Assembly (NCBI GenBank): GCA_037178855.1
Contig: JASJZC010000001.1
Location: forward strand, 4,464,001-4,528,000
DNA: 64,000 nucleotides
Reading direction: 5' to 3'
From: Oscheius sp. JU75
Taxonomy: Eukaryota > Nematoda > Chromadorea > Rhabditida > Rhabditidae
Under the pieces are notes generated by a model. The model made no database searches. It worked only from the letters and a program-made list of their open reading frames with translations, and was not told the DNA's origin. The translations under genes were made by a program, and so were the position numbers. Within the stretch, counting starts at the first letter, position 1. The number at the start of each line of letters is the position of its first letter. Shown in pieces: positions 1-13,579 of the stretch.

Positions 1-3000
1 GTTGAGGTGGCTGGGTGGAGGGATAGGCTGGTGTGAAGTCCTGGGATAAGTTCAGGGGAGACTGGCGGACCGTCTGGACCTGACGAGGAGGTGATACTCG
101 CTGAAATTGATTTTTGTGATTCGGGCAATCGAGCAAAAATACCTTGTAAGCCTTGACGGCATAGTCAGCCAGGTCGTAGTAGCATTCTTCCTCCTTCGCA
201 CCCTTGTACGGCTGAGCTGGCTGTTGGTAGGGCTGTGGAGAGCGCCATGAAGCTGAAAACCGAACCAATGCTCCCGTTTAGACACGTAAAGTGTGTGAGT
301 TTACGACTGACCAACTTAATCGCTATGTGATTAGCACAAGAAAACTGAGACTGTGTGTCAAAACTGAACTGTGCTATAGATGCGTGCAAAGCATAAGAGA
401 AAGCGCTAATAGACACTCAGGTAACCACCTTTTTCTGTACATACACGTAGCGAGAAAGTTGGTTGGCCAGGGGGCCGTCTTAGAGATCTGAACTCCTACA
501 CTGTGTCCATCCCTCTCCGTCCTCACCTGTGCCCTTGTCGAAGAAGTTATGCATCGCTTCCACTCGACTCGGTGATATCTTCTCTTGATTAATCGTCTGG
601 AACGGCCTTTGGAGCAGATTCAGTGAGGTTTGTTGGTCTGAAAATAGAAGTTAGTCTAGAGACACATGGACGCGACATACTCAATGGTTTCCTCTGTCTC
701 TGAACAGCTCCCAAATCACCGACGACATTCTGCAGCATACTGGCTGCCTCATCCAGTGACCTCTGCTGCCGACTATGCTTCACATGTTGATTCTGATGCG
801 TAAAGGGTGACTCCTGATAACTTGGCTGTTTCCCGTATCCATTCCTTCCTTTCGAGCTGTGTCTTTCCGAGCCCCTTCGGACGTGATGTTCCACCGGTTC
901 TGCCCGCAAACTGGTGGGAAAGGATCGTCTCTTGTCTGCCGCGCTCATCGGCTGATCAGTGTTTAGTTCCAGCTCGGCTACTAGAGCATCAATCGCCAAA
1001 GTTGGATCTCTCGGCGGGGTCATCTTATAGCTTGGCATCATATCCACGTTTTGTAAAGATCGAAGCGAGCCTCGCATTCCTCCACGGTTCGTGAAAGCCG
1101 AGACATTTTGGAAGGCAGATGGAGATGGTCTGTCCGCATCACTTCTCACCGAACCCAGAGTTTGATATGGTTCCTGGAAAAGTGAGAATTCATTGGGAAC
1201 AGCTCTGGGTTGGAGCCGATGCGTCACGCGATTACACAGCTCTTCCGGGAAATCATAAACCCCATCCCTAAAACATCAATTACCTGCGATCCTGCTCTCC
1301 ACGAGTTTTCCCTCGCAACTTGAAAGTGGTCGAAGGAGGCGACTCTCTGCAGACCGTCGTATTCGACCGGGAAGTGTCGGCTACTAAAATAGATTGTATT
1401 AGGGGTCCAGATAGAGGCTTACCCATTACTGCTACCGGGAGTTGAGTACATCGGTTGAAGTCGCTGTGGCTGCGGTCTAATCGGAGGTGGTCTTGCCTGC
1501 TTGACCGGCACTGGAGCCGTGTGACTCTTCTTGTTCTTCTCTTTCTTGTTGGCATTGATCGCCGCCACCTCGGCAGAGCAACTTCCGAGCGAATGCTCAT
1601 CGACGTCCTGGTACATGCACTGAAAGTTTATATTTGTAGACAATTGAAGCAACATCCCGTATTGCGATGTTCTGTGTTTTGTAATTCGGATCGCAAACTA
1701 CACCTTTCAAAAATGCATACAATTGTTTGAGAGCTTCAAAAAGGTGCTTGAACCCGTGTGAAAATAATATAACGAGAAAACGTACAGCTGCATCAGAAAA
1801 CATGACCGGAACTGGCGGTTGTTGTGCCAGAGAGGAAAGATCATCTTGTAGCCATCTGGAACACATCGGGATCACTGATCTGTCCAAAAGCCCCTACCTC
1901 CTTGTGAAATCCAGTTTGTCTGTCTTCTTCGGGAGGACAATAGTCTCCGTCACGGCAACTTCAGGTCCAATAGACGACTGATTAATTGACTTCTTATTCG
2001 CAATAGTCACTTCTACAGGAGAGGGAGCAGACTGAATCTTATTGAGTTGAAGGAGAAAACCTGAGTCATTTACCGGAGCAACAACCTTGTGATGACGCTG
2101 AGCTCGATCGGGGAGGCTGTTTGTCTTGAGATTTTGACTGGCAGCTGATTGAACAGCAGTAGGGCGTCTGAGCATAGGATTATTAGAAGAATAGAGGAAA
2201 GGGTAGACTAAAATGAAGTATAGGTTCGAAAGACGAACGGCCTCAGCGGTTTACACTTTGACCATTACGAAGAAAGCTCTCTGGCCCTCTCGGGCTATCG
2301 ATCATCCTCTTTTTTTACCCGACTCAGCAAAACAATAATGCACTCACTATTCTTGTAAGCAGGGAACAAGAAAGGATCCCAACCGTATCTTCTAGGCTCT
2401 TACCTCATGTCCTTGGGAGTGAAGGTGACAGTTGCAGTGTTGGCTTCCGAGTTGTTGTTCTTGTCCTCGCCAGTCTCAAAACTTTCTTTGAAAGATTTTC
2501 AACCAGGTCCTACCACATCACACTCCTTCTTCAAATCCTCAAAGATCTGGTCAAGATAGTCGATGGCCTCCTTGAATTTGCTCCTATGTTGATGGTGTCT
2601 CTGTCGTGCATGGTCAATAACTTGATCTAGCTGCTTTGTTGCTTGGTCCAAAGCTCCACTGGAAATGTCGAGATCAGTGTCGGTCATGGCTTGTTTTATG
2701 AATCTTTCCCATTCCCAGTTAGCGTTTTATGCAACGGGTGAAATTTAGAGCTTTTCAGAAGTTGCAACTGATCTAATCGAATTAAACCCAACTCTCGTCC
2801 CGCTCCGCCCTAGATCAATTGTCAAAAGGCTGGAATCGACCTCATCAAAGGAAACGGCACCATGTCATGAGCCCCCTGATCATCATCGCCCCGCCAGGTG
2901 ACATGTGATCGGACATAAAACTTTGAAAGCTTACAACTGGACATGTTTCAAGTCGGAAAAGGAAATCGGAAAGGTGTCTTTGTGGCGCCAATGACAGAGC

Positions 3001-6000
3001 ATCTGACACTGTTGTTCTCAATAAAAACAACCACGAGTTCAGTCAGTCAGCTGCTCGTTTTTTGACCTTTCCCTCGACAATACGATACCTCACCTAGCTC
3101 TGGGAAGTGATCGACATAGTCTGGTAGAGTAATACATGCTAGGGGTCAAGGTTGAAACGTGTTAAAAGTCGAGCCGGAGGGTTCGAGAGTGCTCTTGGGA
3201 CAGGACAGTTGTCCTCCATATTACACATTTCTGCAGACTCCCCTACCAATCCGAACTTTATAAATGACCCAGGAGAGCCTTTTTTAACGGTCTGTACTAC
3301 CGACGGTCTGGTCCAAGACAAACAAAGGGGCCCAAAACAGCCTCCACTCTTTGTTTATGATGATTACACGACTCACCTCTGAGTACTATCAACACTGGCG
3401 GCACTTTGACGACCGGACGTCTCTCCTCGATTCACAGGAATATGGGCAGCGTATCTTAAAAGATTGTTCTGGTAATTTTGAATAGATACCTTTCATGACG
3501 CGGCTGGCCAGCCTTTTCGGCCATGGCAGCTGTGAAAGACGAGGAGATTGAGCCATGTTCGGATCCTCGTCTGGGTGATGGTTCTCTCATCTGGAAAAGA
3601 ATGTACAGCATGAAAAGAAGATTTTTTTGAGTGGACTTTCCAGTGGACAGATACAGAGGAACGAGAGTGGCGGAGGCTGGCCTCCACCATCACCACAGCT
3701 TAGACAAACAAGACCCCTTGAGAGAGCTGGTGGCCTAATTTTTGTGCTGAGATTTTCGATAGACAGACGGCGACTAGAAACAGACTTGAACACATGTTGC
3801 GGTTTGAAAACGGCGCATTTAATTGCCTCTGACGTCCGGTTCCACGAATCTGTCCGGGGTCTCTGCCTTTTTATATGAAGTCTAGTTCTAACAAAGTTGA
3901 GGCTACCACTCGAAGAAGCTGGCAGCAATGGTTTCGTGGGCAAATGAGAGCCGAAATGCAATGCTGCTGCTCCTCTCTAGCTGTGTATGAACAAGTGATA
4001 ATGGCGCGTGAGCAAATTCGCCCGATGAAAATGATCCTGTTCCTGTCCCCCCTCCTTACCTCAAGATCTGTGGCCGAAGAGTGAGAAAACCTTCTGACTG
4101 GGTCTAGCTCATTGGCTTCTTTCCGAATCCGCAAGGCGGCACTCTGTAGTCGCTCCTCGAAAGGCGTTTTCGGAGTGTCGAAGGCAATTGGACGAGAGCA
4201 TTGCAGCTTGGCGGAGTTTGTTCTGAAAATTTTTTACTTGACAATGAACAAGATACTCACCTGAGGAAGGCTTGTGGTGTGGAGTTGAAGTTGTTGAAGG
4301 AGAGTGGCTGAATGGAATCCAACATCTGAGTCGGAGTCTCGATTGTACTGCACCGGGATGGAGCTGTGATGACCGGGATCGATGGAGAAGATCCGTGGAT
4401 CCGGACCGCACAGGGAGGTAGGAGTTCGGAAGTTGTTGAGGGACACGGCGAGTCACAAGTCGTCACACTCAAATCATCACGGATTGGCTCGGAGCAGAGA
4501 CGTTCCAAGTGACCTCGTTTTCTGGAATTATGTGTTATGAATTTGGTAAGTGGACAAAGGTGGAAGTTCGAAACTTTATAAAAACTAACCTTCGAACGTA
4601 CTCCTCGAGAATGGACTTGTCGGGAAGAACGAGTTGACCGCCGCTGTCTCTCTGAAACAAAAAAGGTGGTCATAACTGTGGTTAATAAGAGGACGACACG
4701 GGCGAGTGTCCAATGTGGCATTCGTAGTAAAGGCTGCTCGGCACACGTGTTACACAGCCTGACTGACGGTTCCCGGAAACACACGCAACTGCCAAGCGGT
4801 GCCTAATTACATCTGATTAGCATAAGAGTCAAGGCGTTCCATACTTTACTTTCATTAGTTTTTTGGCAAGAGAACGGTAACTAGAGTCTCACAGCGGCAT
4901 CTCGAATTATCTTAAGATAGTCTGTGATTCTATGTCTCTTTGTACAATTGCATTATTAGCATTTCACAGTACCGAGTTCCCAAGTCTGTATTTGGTTAAA
5001 AGAAAATATTACTCACCCTGTTCCACTCCGCAGCCGCTTCTGTATATCTCATCTCATCCAATAGCTCAGCTGCTCTCGACTGTGACTCTCTCGACATGGA
5101 TCGTCTTGGTGATTCGGCCAATGCTTTCAGTCTCGCCTTCTCGAAATCCAGCGACAATTGCAGTTCTCCGTCTCTGTCCAGTTCTGGCTGAGTTGGCCTA
5201 AAAGATCTTTTACTTGACCTTTTGATACTGCAACTAACATGGGAATTCTCTTCTCTGGCTGTCGACAGCGTAGCTTAACCCGGGCGGCGTTCACGTTCTT
5301 CTGCGGACGATCGACAATCACCTGGAAATCACACTTTAAATGGGTCACGCAAAAAGAATGGTACCCCGTAAACGCATCGAAGAAAGGCCGGTATTTCGAG
5401 CCATTCTTCAAGAAGACACTTTTCTTTCATAGCTAATAGATGGAGAAGTGAGGAGCCGACGACAACATGAGCTTACCCCAGTATTACACTCAACGAAAGG
5501 AACACAAAAACAGTTCGATCGGCCATGAGTCTCCCTCTTGTTGAAATCTTCTCAAGCTACCTATGCTGAACTGAACAGCTCTGGTTCTTCTGTTCTGTAC
5601 TATCATAGTATGTTTATCAACCTTATTCTGCTATCATTGTCAGTTAGGCTAACTTGCTCGGAAACTTCGTTAAAACGATAGAATTACCTGTGCTCCTTTG
5701 GATGGTTTCTTTCTCTTCAGCTCCTTGCTCATCTGCACTTTGGTATTTTCACTGGCTCGGCACTTGAAGGAATGCTGGGTATGGTTCTTTCTAAAACTCC
5801 CTTTTGATGTGTTTTTCGGCCTCAACATACGCCTTGGTCTTGAGAGTCTTCTGGGTAGCAAGAGCCGACGGTTTTCTTTGGAACAACTTGTCCGTTTTGA
5901 CTTCAACCGCCTTCCTTATCGCCTTTAGCTTCTTCGGTGGGAGGTCGACTCTGGAAGCGAGAAAAAATTGGGAATGGCGACGGGATGTCTGTCTCTCGGA

Positions 6001-9000
6001 AACACAAACATAGAATAATTGACAGCGACTGGTCGCGTGAAGAGAGAGAGCCTCACGGAACATGCGTGGCATTTCTGTACAAACAAAAGGACAGGACGCC
6101 CTACCTTCGTTTATCTCGGATACTGATTGAGGCTGTAGCTGTCCTGGGAGTCGGCTTGGCTGTGAAAGTGGGGGACACCTGGAAAAGTGGAATTAGCTGG
6201 GCGTACATAGCATAGTCGAGGCAGAGCATAGGATCGTAATGGTGAGTTCAAAACATTTTGACTTGTCAATTACAAAGGCGTTTACATCGTGTTTTGGAAC
6301 ACTTTACTCACAGAGATGTTCTCCTCCTTCGGCGGAGCTACCTTGACCGGCTCCTCTGTCTTGACCGACTTTTTCTTTCCAAGAAACAACTTTTTGATGG
6401 GAGAGTCTTGGGTTATCCTTTGTTCCTTCTTCTCTTCCTTCTTGTTCACAGGAGCCTTCACCTTCTTTGCAGCCTTCTCTTTCGTCTTCGACTTCCAAAT
6501 GATGAACGTGGCCAGGTTTTCCTCGGCCCTAAAGGTTTGCATCAACCCAAGAAAAATGCCAATCCTACCGAACAAAAGTCTTGTTCCTGCTGATGATCTG
6601 TTCGTCTCCTTGAGCATTCCACAGTCCGGGCACAGGTGCAATGCGCTTAACTTTTGGCTAAAAGAAGGACTTGGTACAAGGATCAAACAAAGGGAACCTT
6701 GTAGGGCTTGAAGTGAGCGACAGCAGAATACTGGGACTCGTCCCCTTGGACAGATGAGGACGGCTCCTAGACATGTCATTACATTCATGGTCTTTTAGAG
6801 ATTTTGAGGATTGTTAGTGGAAAGGTTAGAAAGGCTCACCTCGCTATCATAATTGAGCTCATCTATGTGGTCGAGAGAGTTAGACTGAAAGAAACTAACA
6901 GTTATTCTAGAGAGACATGCTTAGAAGAAAGTAGAAGAGAAATGACTGACCAGATGCAGTGAGATGGATTCTGCTACGGAAAGCGGAACTGTGGGGGAGA
7001 GAGGAGACATGGGTCCCAGTTCTGCTTTCGAGCTCGACCGAGATATTCCCGGTACCTCGACTACCGAAGGTGACTCTGAATTTGGATTGTTCTTCTTACA
7101 GACTAGGCACTACTGATTATTTGTGTTTTCGAAGGAGTTCGCTGCAACTTTGTGCCACTTCCATTTCTAGCCAGTCTTTGTCCCATCGGTGACTGAGGCA
7201 CCTGAAAATTGATACGTCATCCTCCCGCGTAAAGCATGTGACTTGCCGAACCGGCGCAGCTCAAGAAATCGTCCTCACTCGCGTTGACCAACAAACAGCT
7301 AGCGGCTGTCGCGGATGCTGCAACAAAACAATTTGCACATTTCCTGAGAGGATTAGGGACAGAAAGTGGCTGTCGAACTGTGGGGTCTGTTTACGTGACT
7401 AACAATAAACTAAATTTTACAGAGTTATCAAACTGAATGTAACACTTTGACACTAGGCGATGTTCTGCAAAGTTGTAGCCAAGATCAAAACCTACAACTA
7501 CGTAGAACATTACTAGACTGGAAACGTAAGGTGGGTACTAGAAAATTAAATGCGGACTAGAGGAGGGTCTCTCCCATACCATCTCGCCCAATTATATTAC
7601 CGGCCGCAAGAGACGTACGGGCTGCTCATTAAAGCTCAACGGGAAAGGTTATACACTCCGAAAGACTCGAGGAAGCCAATCAGTGCACGGGGTGACTGTC
7701 AGTGAGTCACAAAAGCATCAGAGAGCGGTCGGGGTATACGAAAAGACGACACACCTGGCTGTGCAGATGCTCCAGAACCAGGATGGCAGCTGAAAAAGTT
7801 CTATTACGATAAGCACCTGCTTTCCTACCCAAACTCCTCTTTGCTAGTGTCGTAGATAGAAGATACCATGGACGCCAGGTTGGTCTAAAGATTTGGTCAG
7901 AGAGAGGAAAATAATTGGCAAGTCCCACCACTGCGACCCGGTGGTGTAATATAGGAGGAAAACTTCTGCCTCAGTTTCGGCCAAAGAAAACCCACCAAGG
8001 CGGTCGAACTGGAGCTGGGAGGGAGTGTTGAATTATCACTTTCAGCCTTCTTCTTCCTTCGACGACGTCTGGCCTCGTCCCTGCCACCATCTATCTCCTC
8101 TCCCGAGGAAGAGCTGTCCTGCTGTTGACTTCTTTGCCTCGAGTTGCGACGAGCAGCTGGAAGTCCCGTTGTTTTATGCTCATGTACACGATCGAAAGAT
8201 ACTCACTTCTCTCTTTACTACTACGATTTCGTCTCCTATCCAATTCTCTTTCTCGACTACTTTCTCGAATCGAAGGATTCTTCGGGACGGCCGAAACGTG
8301 CCGCTCCTTACTATCATCTCGAACTGACTCTCGACTGGATGGTCTTGACTGTCTGGAGAGGAATTCACTTTTTGAACATTGAAACTCTACCTTTCAACCG
8401 TCGGCTTCTCAAGAGCTGTCTGTATAAGTGAAGTGGAAGCATTTTTGTCTTTGAACAGATCTCGAGGTGATCTGACAGGCGAATAGCTCCTTGACATGTA
8501 TTTTGAGGGTTCGTCCTCCATTTTTCTAGTACCGTAACCCGCTGTGGAGAATCTCGAGGTGGGCCCGTAGACTGATGACTCTCGTGAAGGGTACTGTAAG
8601 ACAAATTAACCAATTCCAGAGATAATAATTATTATTAGAAGGAGAAGGGAAAAAGAGTTACTCGAGGTGTTAAAAGAGGAAGACGCACCCCGTTTAGATA
8701 GCTACGTAGTTGGCCAAGACTATTGTTCAGCTCATCTCCGCTCGCAGCAGACAAACTTCCTCGCCGTGACGAGGACCCTGTCCTATGTCGCGAAAACGAA
8801 GCACCTACTTCATCTCCGTGCACGGCACGGATTCGAGAAGCCTCGGCCAAGCGCTGACGCCACGGACGCTCACACTTCAGGGTCGTTCTGAAAGCTGTCT
8901 GTCAAGAGAGTATGCGCAGCCCGAAACACCCTGTTATTTAGTAAATATTTTGATTAGAACGAGTCAGTCGAACCGATTGAACAGAAACGGGGAGGACACA

Positions 9001-10251
9001 CCGGACTTACGTCAAATAGGGTGTTGAAAAGGACCATCTACAATAACGACCTTCAATATTCACAGGCTCACAATTAGTCGAGCATTGCTGTCAAGAGAGT
9101 ATATCTGACTGAATTTCTACAAACTCAAATATTCTGAATATTCTGAACACAGTTACAATGACGGTACACAAGACATAAGGGCACTCTGCTAGAGGATGTT
9201 CCCAGTTTCTACAAAAAATTTCCATCAATATAGCTTTCACAAACAGCAAATCATTTTGAACATCACGCTTAAAACTGTAGGACTCACGACATTTGAGGCG
9301 TCGGCGACGGTGACATAATAGAGCTGCGATCCAGTGAAGAGTATCTCGCCACGGCGGGGACAGAACTTCTAGTTGGAGTCATTGAACTAGACTTTCGATA
9401 TGCTGGAATCTTCTTTTTCGAATTGTGTTCTACTCCACTTACGGTAGTCATTGGACTTGTTCAGATAAGAGGAACTGGTGCTACTCTCATACGGCTTTCG
9501 ACTGTACGAGTTTTCGGCTGAAAACGGAGATATCTATTCGTGAAACCATCACAATTTTAGGGGTTCTAACAAAACTAAAGACTCTACAGCTACGGATATT
9601 TACCGTAAAGTTTGTGTGGCTCGAAGTGCTGTGAAAAGTAGCCTGAAGTTTTTGAGGAAATGGATCGAATGAACACAAACTGACTCTTACCAGCCGGTCT
9701 CTCTCTGCTCGTCCACTTGTTGATCAGTTCCCTAGCCTCATTCCTGTACTTTTCCTTTGTGTCCCTAACTGTTGCATCAAAACGAGAGGCTCGACTACTG
9801 ACCGAAGGACCCAAACTGAAAAGAGCTGAAGAGAAAAGGGAAAGCTATGACTACCTGGCAAGATCGGCCGCTGTTTTGACTGCATCGCTCGCCCCATAGC
9901 TCCTGAATCTGAGAAAATTAGAAAATCTAGAAAAGTTGAGAGATACCTGGAAGTGCGAGCTGGAGACGGAGACGAATAGCTTGGTTTTTCAAAATTGGCG
10001 GCAATTGATGAGGAGTGACTCCGATAGCCACTGGACGGCTTGTTCCACCGAACAGAGTTCCAACTGAAACTATTAATTCGAAATCTCAATCTTCCTTACC
10101 TCGTTCCATAGGTACTGGGTTCAATTGCACTGGACAGGGTCGAAAATGAAGTAGGAGTGGTTCGACCCGCTGCACTGGAAGACCATCTGGATTTGAAGTA
10201 TTTGATGTCATTGGAAGGCCCATACCTTCGATGATAGTGTCCCGTACTCAT
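1..10251 (-). CDS. Large Ser/Arg/Lys-rich scaffold-like protein, many small exons, C-terminus off the left edge
   Basis: I do not recognise this protein. Starting at an ATG at 10251 (MSTGHYHRR), a continuous series of more than 20 exons with matching splice phase can be followed leftwards to base 1. Many introns are 35-45 nt. In order, the protein has a Ser/Arg/Tyr-rich N-terminal region (about 10.25-8.0 kb), a Ser/Pro-rich stretch (7.2-6.85 kb), a Lys-rich part with KKEEKKEQ and GKKKS motifs (6.6-5.7 kb), a Ser/Pro linker (5.2-3.4 kb), a helical segment containing KFKEAIDYLDQIFEDLKK (about 2.66-2.53 kb), and a stretch with the LD-like motif IDALVAELELNTD (about 1.0 kb). The last visible exons contain EECYYDLADYAVKAYK (near 0.2 kb). 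No catalytic domain or membrane segment is visible, so a cytoskeletal or adhesion scaffold is a guess. The exon chain is well supported; splitting into two genes near 2.7-3.1 kb, where there is a larger intron and an ATG at 2687, cannot be excluded. Confidence 0.72.
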
Positions 10252-10331
10252 CGCCCGATCTGACTCGTGGTTATTTTTCTTGGTTCAACACTTAGTCGAG
10301 CTACTCAACGGCGTTTTTAGGCTGAAAATGG
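10252..10331 (-). promoter_or_regulatory. 5' leader with TTTTCAG acceptor ahead of the scaffold gene
   Basis: On the minus strand a canonical CATTTTCAG ends at 10322, about 70 bases before the ATG at 10251. The sequence between them has stop codons, so it is untranslated leader. The acceptor is either a spliced-leader trans-splice site or the end of a 5' UTR intron. Confidence 0.45.
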
Positions 10332-13300
10332 AGGGTCAAGATTTGAATAAGTCGATGGGAAATGATATTTTTCTGGTAGAAGTTACGGATACTTTCTGTC
10401 AAATTTCTGACTGGAAAAAAGTAGAGCGATGATAGAAAGATTAACCCTATGCTTCCATAGAAATGCACAGTTTGTTCACAAGGGAGTGATCTAAGGAAAC
10501 TCTTGAACAGTGAATGAGAAAATGAAAACTAGTTCAAATATTTTGAAAACGTGTGATTTAAAAATAGGAATCGAGAGTGGCAAAGTGGGCGAATCGACCG
10601 GGAACAGGAGGTTCGCGAAACATGTGGTCGAGGGCTCCCAGAGGACAACCTGGCATTTTCATACCTTTCCAAGAAAAAGAAGTGTGAAGGAAGGAAAATA
10701 ATGTGTTCAGAGTCGTATTTCAGAGACATTGACTGGGTAATAGGTCATGACTCAAATGTTCTGTGAGTCGCCTTTCTGTTTTAAGAGCGTGGGAATGAGA
10801 AACGACTGGACATTTTGAATATGATTCCTCATCTTACTAAAAAATTCTGATTTTGAAATAAGGATTCCCCCAAAAATGGAAAAAAAAACAAGCTCTAGCG
10901 GATTTCATATTTAATTGAAACGAACAAAGCTAAAATGAATGAGAGAAAGACGGTTAAAATAGGAGACTCGCTGGTCTCACAGCTCGTGGATTGTACTGCA
11001 AAAGTTAAATTTCTGAGTCATCTATTAGAGGTTGGGACTGATAGCGACAAGTTGCTGGTCGGATAACAAAGCTTACGTAAAGGTCTGCCGTCATCCGCCA
11101 AGAACAAATACCCAGTTTTTTTTGAACCAATAGGCAGTACTCTTACGCCTAAATGCTGCGAGACAACAGGAAAATTAGGTGGTAAAATCGGAGAGGAGCG
11201 AGAGCGAATTCGCCAGAAGAAATTTGATGCTTGAAACGGTGGCTGTGGACCTCGTCGTGTGGTGGGTGTAATACTTGCATGGAACAGGATATTAGAAAAC
11301 TCGGCTGACTTTTTCAAGTCTCTTTGGGAAAGAATGGAAAGGTCATTGAATGACTATCCAAGTGGGAACTGTAGAAAGGAGCTATACATAGGCGAAAACA
11401 ATTATAAGAAAGAGAGAAAGAGAAAAGTAAGGCGGCTTAAATATATCTCAAAGGAACGATTTTATGGGGCTTTGGGAGTTGTCTCTGCGTTACGCAATCG
11501 TGGTCAGAACTGCTCCCCGACGGGACTTCCCGCGTCAGGTGTCACCAGCTCGCAAAACAGTTGAGTGTAATCAGCACATCCTCCAAAAGAACATGACCTA
11601 ACTCTTTTTCTTCTCTACTGTAGTCTTGAAAAGGAAGGCCGGGAGTCTTGGAGACTGGACATCTGGTTCGGATCAGTCGAATGGGGGAAGAGATTGACAA
11701 TGCGATTCACGTAAAGCTTGAGTGACAACGTTTTGAACAAAATACAAAGCAAAATACAAAGGGAAGTGCAAAAAATTTTCACCTCTTCAGTCCCGCTTAT
11801 TCATCTCAAAAGCTAGAAGTTCGGTTCCCGAGCACGACAAATATTTTGCTTTGGTTCGATTCTAATTTGGATTAGCACTGGCTCAAAAGGGTGGTATCAG
11901 CTCAGTGTGGATTTTTGTGTAAGTACAGTTTCTGGGGTCTCATCACGAATGATTACCAAAATGCTGGAAACGTAATCCGAGAGTTCAAAACCAAAACCAC
12001 AAGCCTTTGAGTATGCGAATCACCAAACCATTTTATGTAATAGTAAAGTGTGGAGAATGAGAGAAAAGTAAAGCGGAGAGGTAAGTAAGCACTTGGAGAA
12101 CGGATTGACCCCTTGACTTGAGATCTCAAGCAGCAGACTATTGTACTGATCACCTACCTGATCACACTCTTCTTCTACTTCCGGATCGCCTCACTCTACG
12201 GGGTTCGTTCGCTGAAAAGATAGAGGATTGATGGAAAGAGAAAGATAGAGAGAGAGAGAAAAGTTTCCTCTTTGTGAAAAAGACAGTGCGCCAAACCAAC
12301 ATCTTGAGGGCGCGCACTGGAACGCCTGTTGAGAGACATTGATTCCCACGACAATCACAAGGGGATATTCTAGAGGTCATAAGGGTACGACGAGAAAAAG
12401 GAGATGGTGGACCTCGGGGTTACACATTGGCAGTGAAGAGAATGATGGATGTGCCGGATGAAAGAGGTGTTGGACAAGTCGGACAGCGGTTAAAATAACA
12501 ATTCTGGTCAAAGGGCGGGGAACTTTAAGGGGGTCATGAATATGCACGAGAGAAGCGAAGGCCATGAAGAAAAAAATACATGTGAGGTCAGGAGGCAAAC
12601 AATACACAGTCAATCCAGAGTTGACGGTACATAACATAAATCTGTGGAATGAGGCTGAGAGAGACGGTGACTTCCCGAGACTCCTATTCCCAAAGAATAC
12701 GTCGGATTCTGTACTTTACAACTTTGCAAGTCGGAAAAGGCTTACAAGACAGAATAGGAGAACCGAATGACTACCGAAAACTAGTAAAACAGAGAAGGTG
12801 TGAGATCCTGGAGGACTAAAATATGTTTTTGTGTCCAGCAGGCGGTTACTCGAGACTTCAAGACAGCTGTCCTCTCTCCTCTGAACTTTCACAAGAGAGT
12901 ACAGATACGGTGAAATAGATTAGCGGGACATAAATCAGGAAAGGTGATAAGTGAGATGGGTGGGGAGAGAGCGAGAATAATTAGGGGGAGAAAGGGCGGT
13001 TCAGATGAACCGGTCGCGCCACGTTCAATGACCTGACTGCCAGATGTAAGGGATTAATGAGGAACAAGACTCGATTGTAAAGATATCTGGTAGGGATGTA
13101 AGTCTGTTAGAGCTACCCCCGAAGAGACACGGGAAGGAGAGAAGACGTTTGGCAGTTTGTTCGGACACGGCTATCGGACAGTGGCAGAGGAGACGCACCT
13201 TGCGGAAATGATCGATGCGATAGTAGAAACTTGATTGGATTAGTTGCCGACTATGACAGCTAACGTACTACTGATCGGCAGCCGGTTACAGCAAGCAGTA

Positions 13301-13486
13301 CGGTAATTGGGGTGATGGAGGGGAAAGAGCTTTTGAAACATCAATTCAATTACAGGAACCTACACGTTAAAAATTACGAGAATATTCCGAACACTCGAAT
13401 CCGTATCAATGAAAAGTCAAGAAAGTCCTGAATAAGTTGGAATTCCGGATGACACGCCAGAACAGGACAGGAGTTACCCAAATTAA
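10332..13486. other. Intergenic, no supported gene
   Basis: This stretch separates the divergent scaffold gene and the gene at 13.58 kb. Open frames of 60-100 codons exist here (for example 11259-11564 on + and 12377-12637 on -), but they have no recognisable motif and no chain of splice-compatible neighbours. A purine-rich run of about 25 bases lies near 12.24 kb. It probably holds the promoters of both flanking genes. Confidence 0.6.
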
Positions 13487-13579
13487 TGTCGTCTTCTACC
13501 GTCGACATGGAAGGTTTGTCGCTCTTCCACTCTATTCAACTAGAACCGTCAAGGACTACGTCGCAAGCTGGTCTTCAGG

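Noticed and set aside
3587-3961. 124-codon minus-strand frame
   Set aside because: The splice-consistent exon of the scaffold gene uses only the left part of this stretch in another frame; the rest is intron.
11259-11564. 101-codon + frame in the 10.3-13.5 kb gap
   Set aside because: No signal peptide, domain or splice-compatible neighbours; length is within chance for a 3 kb stretch.
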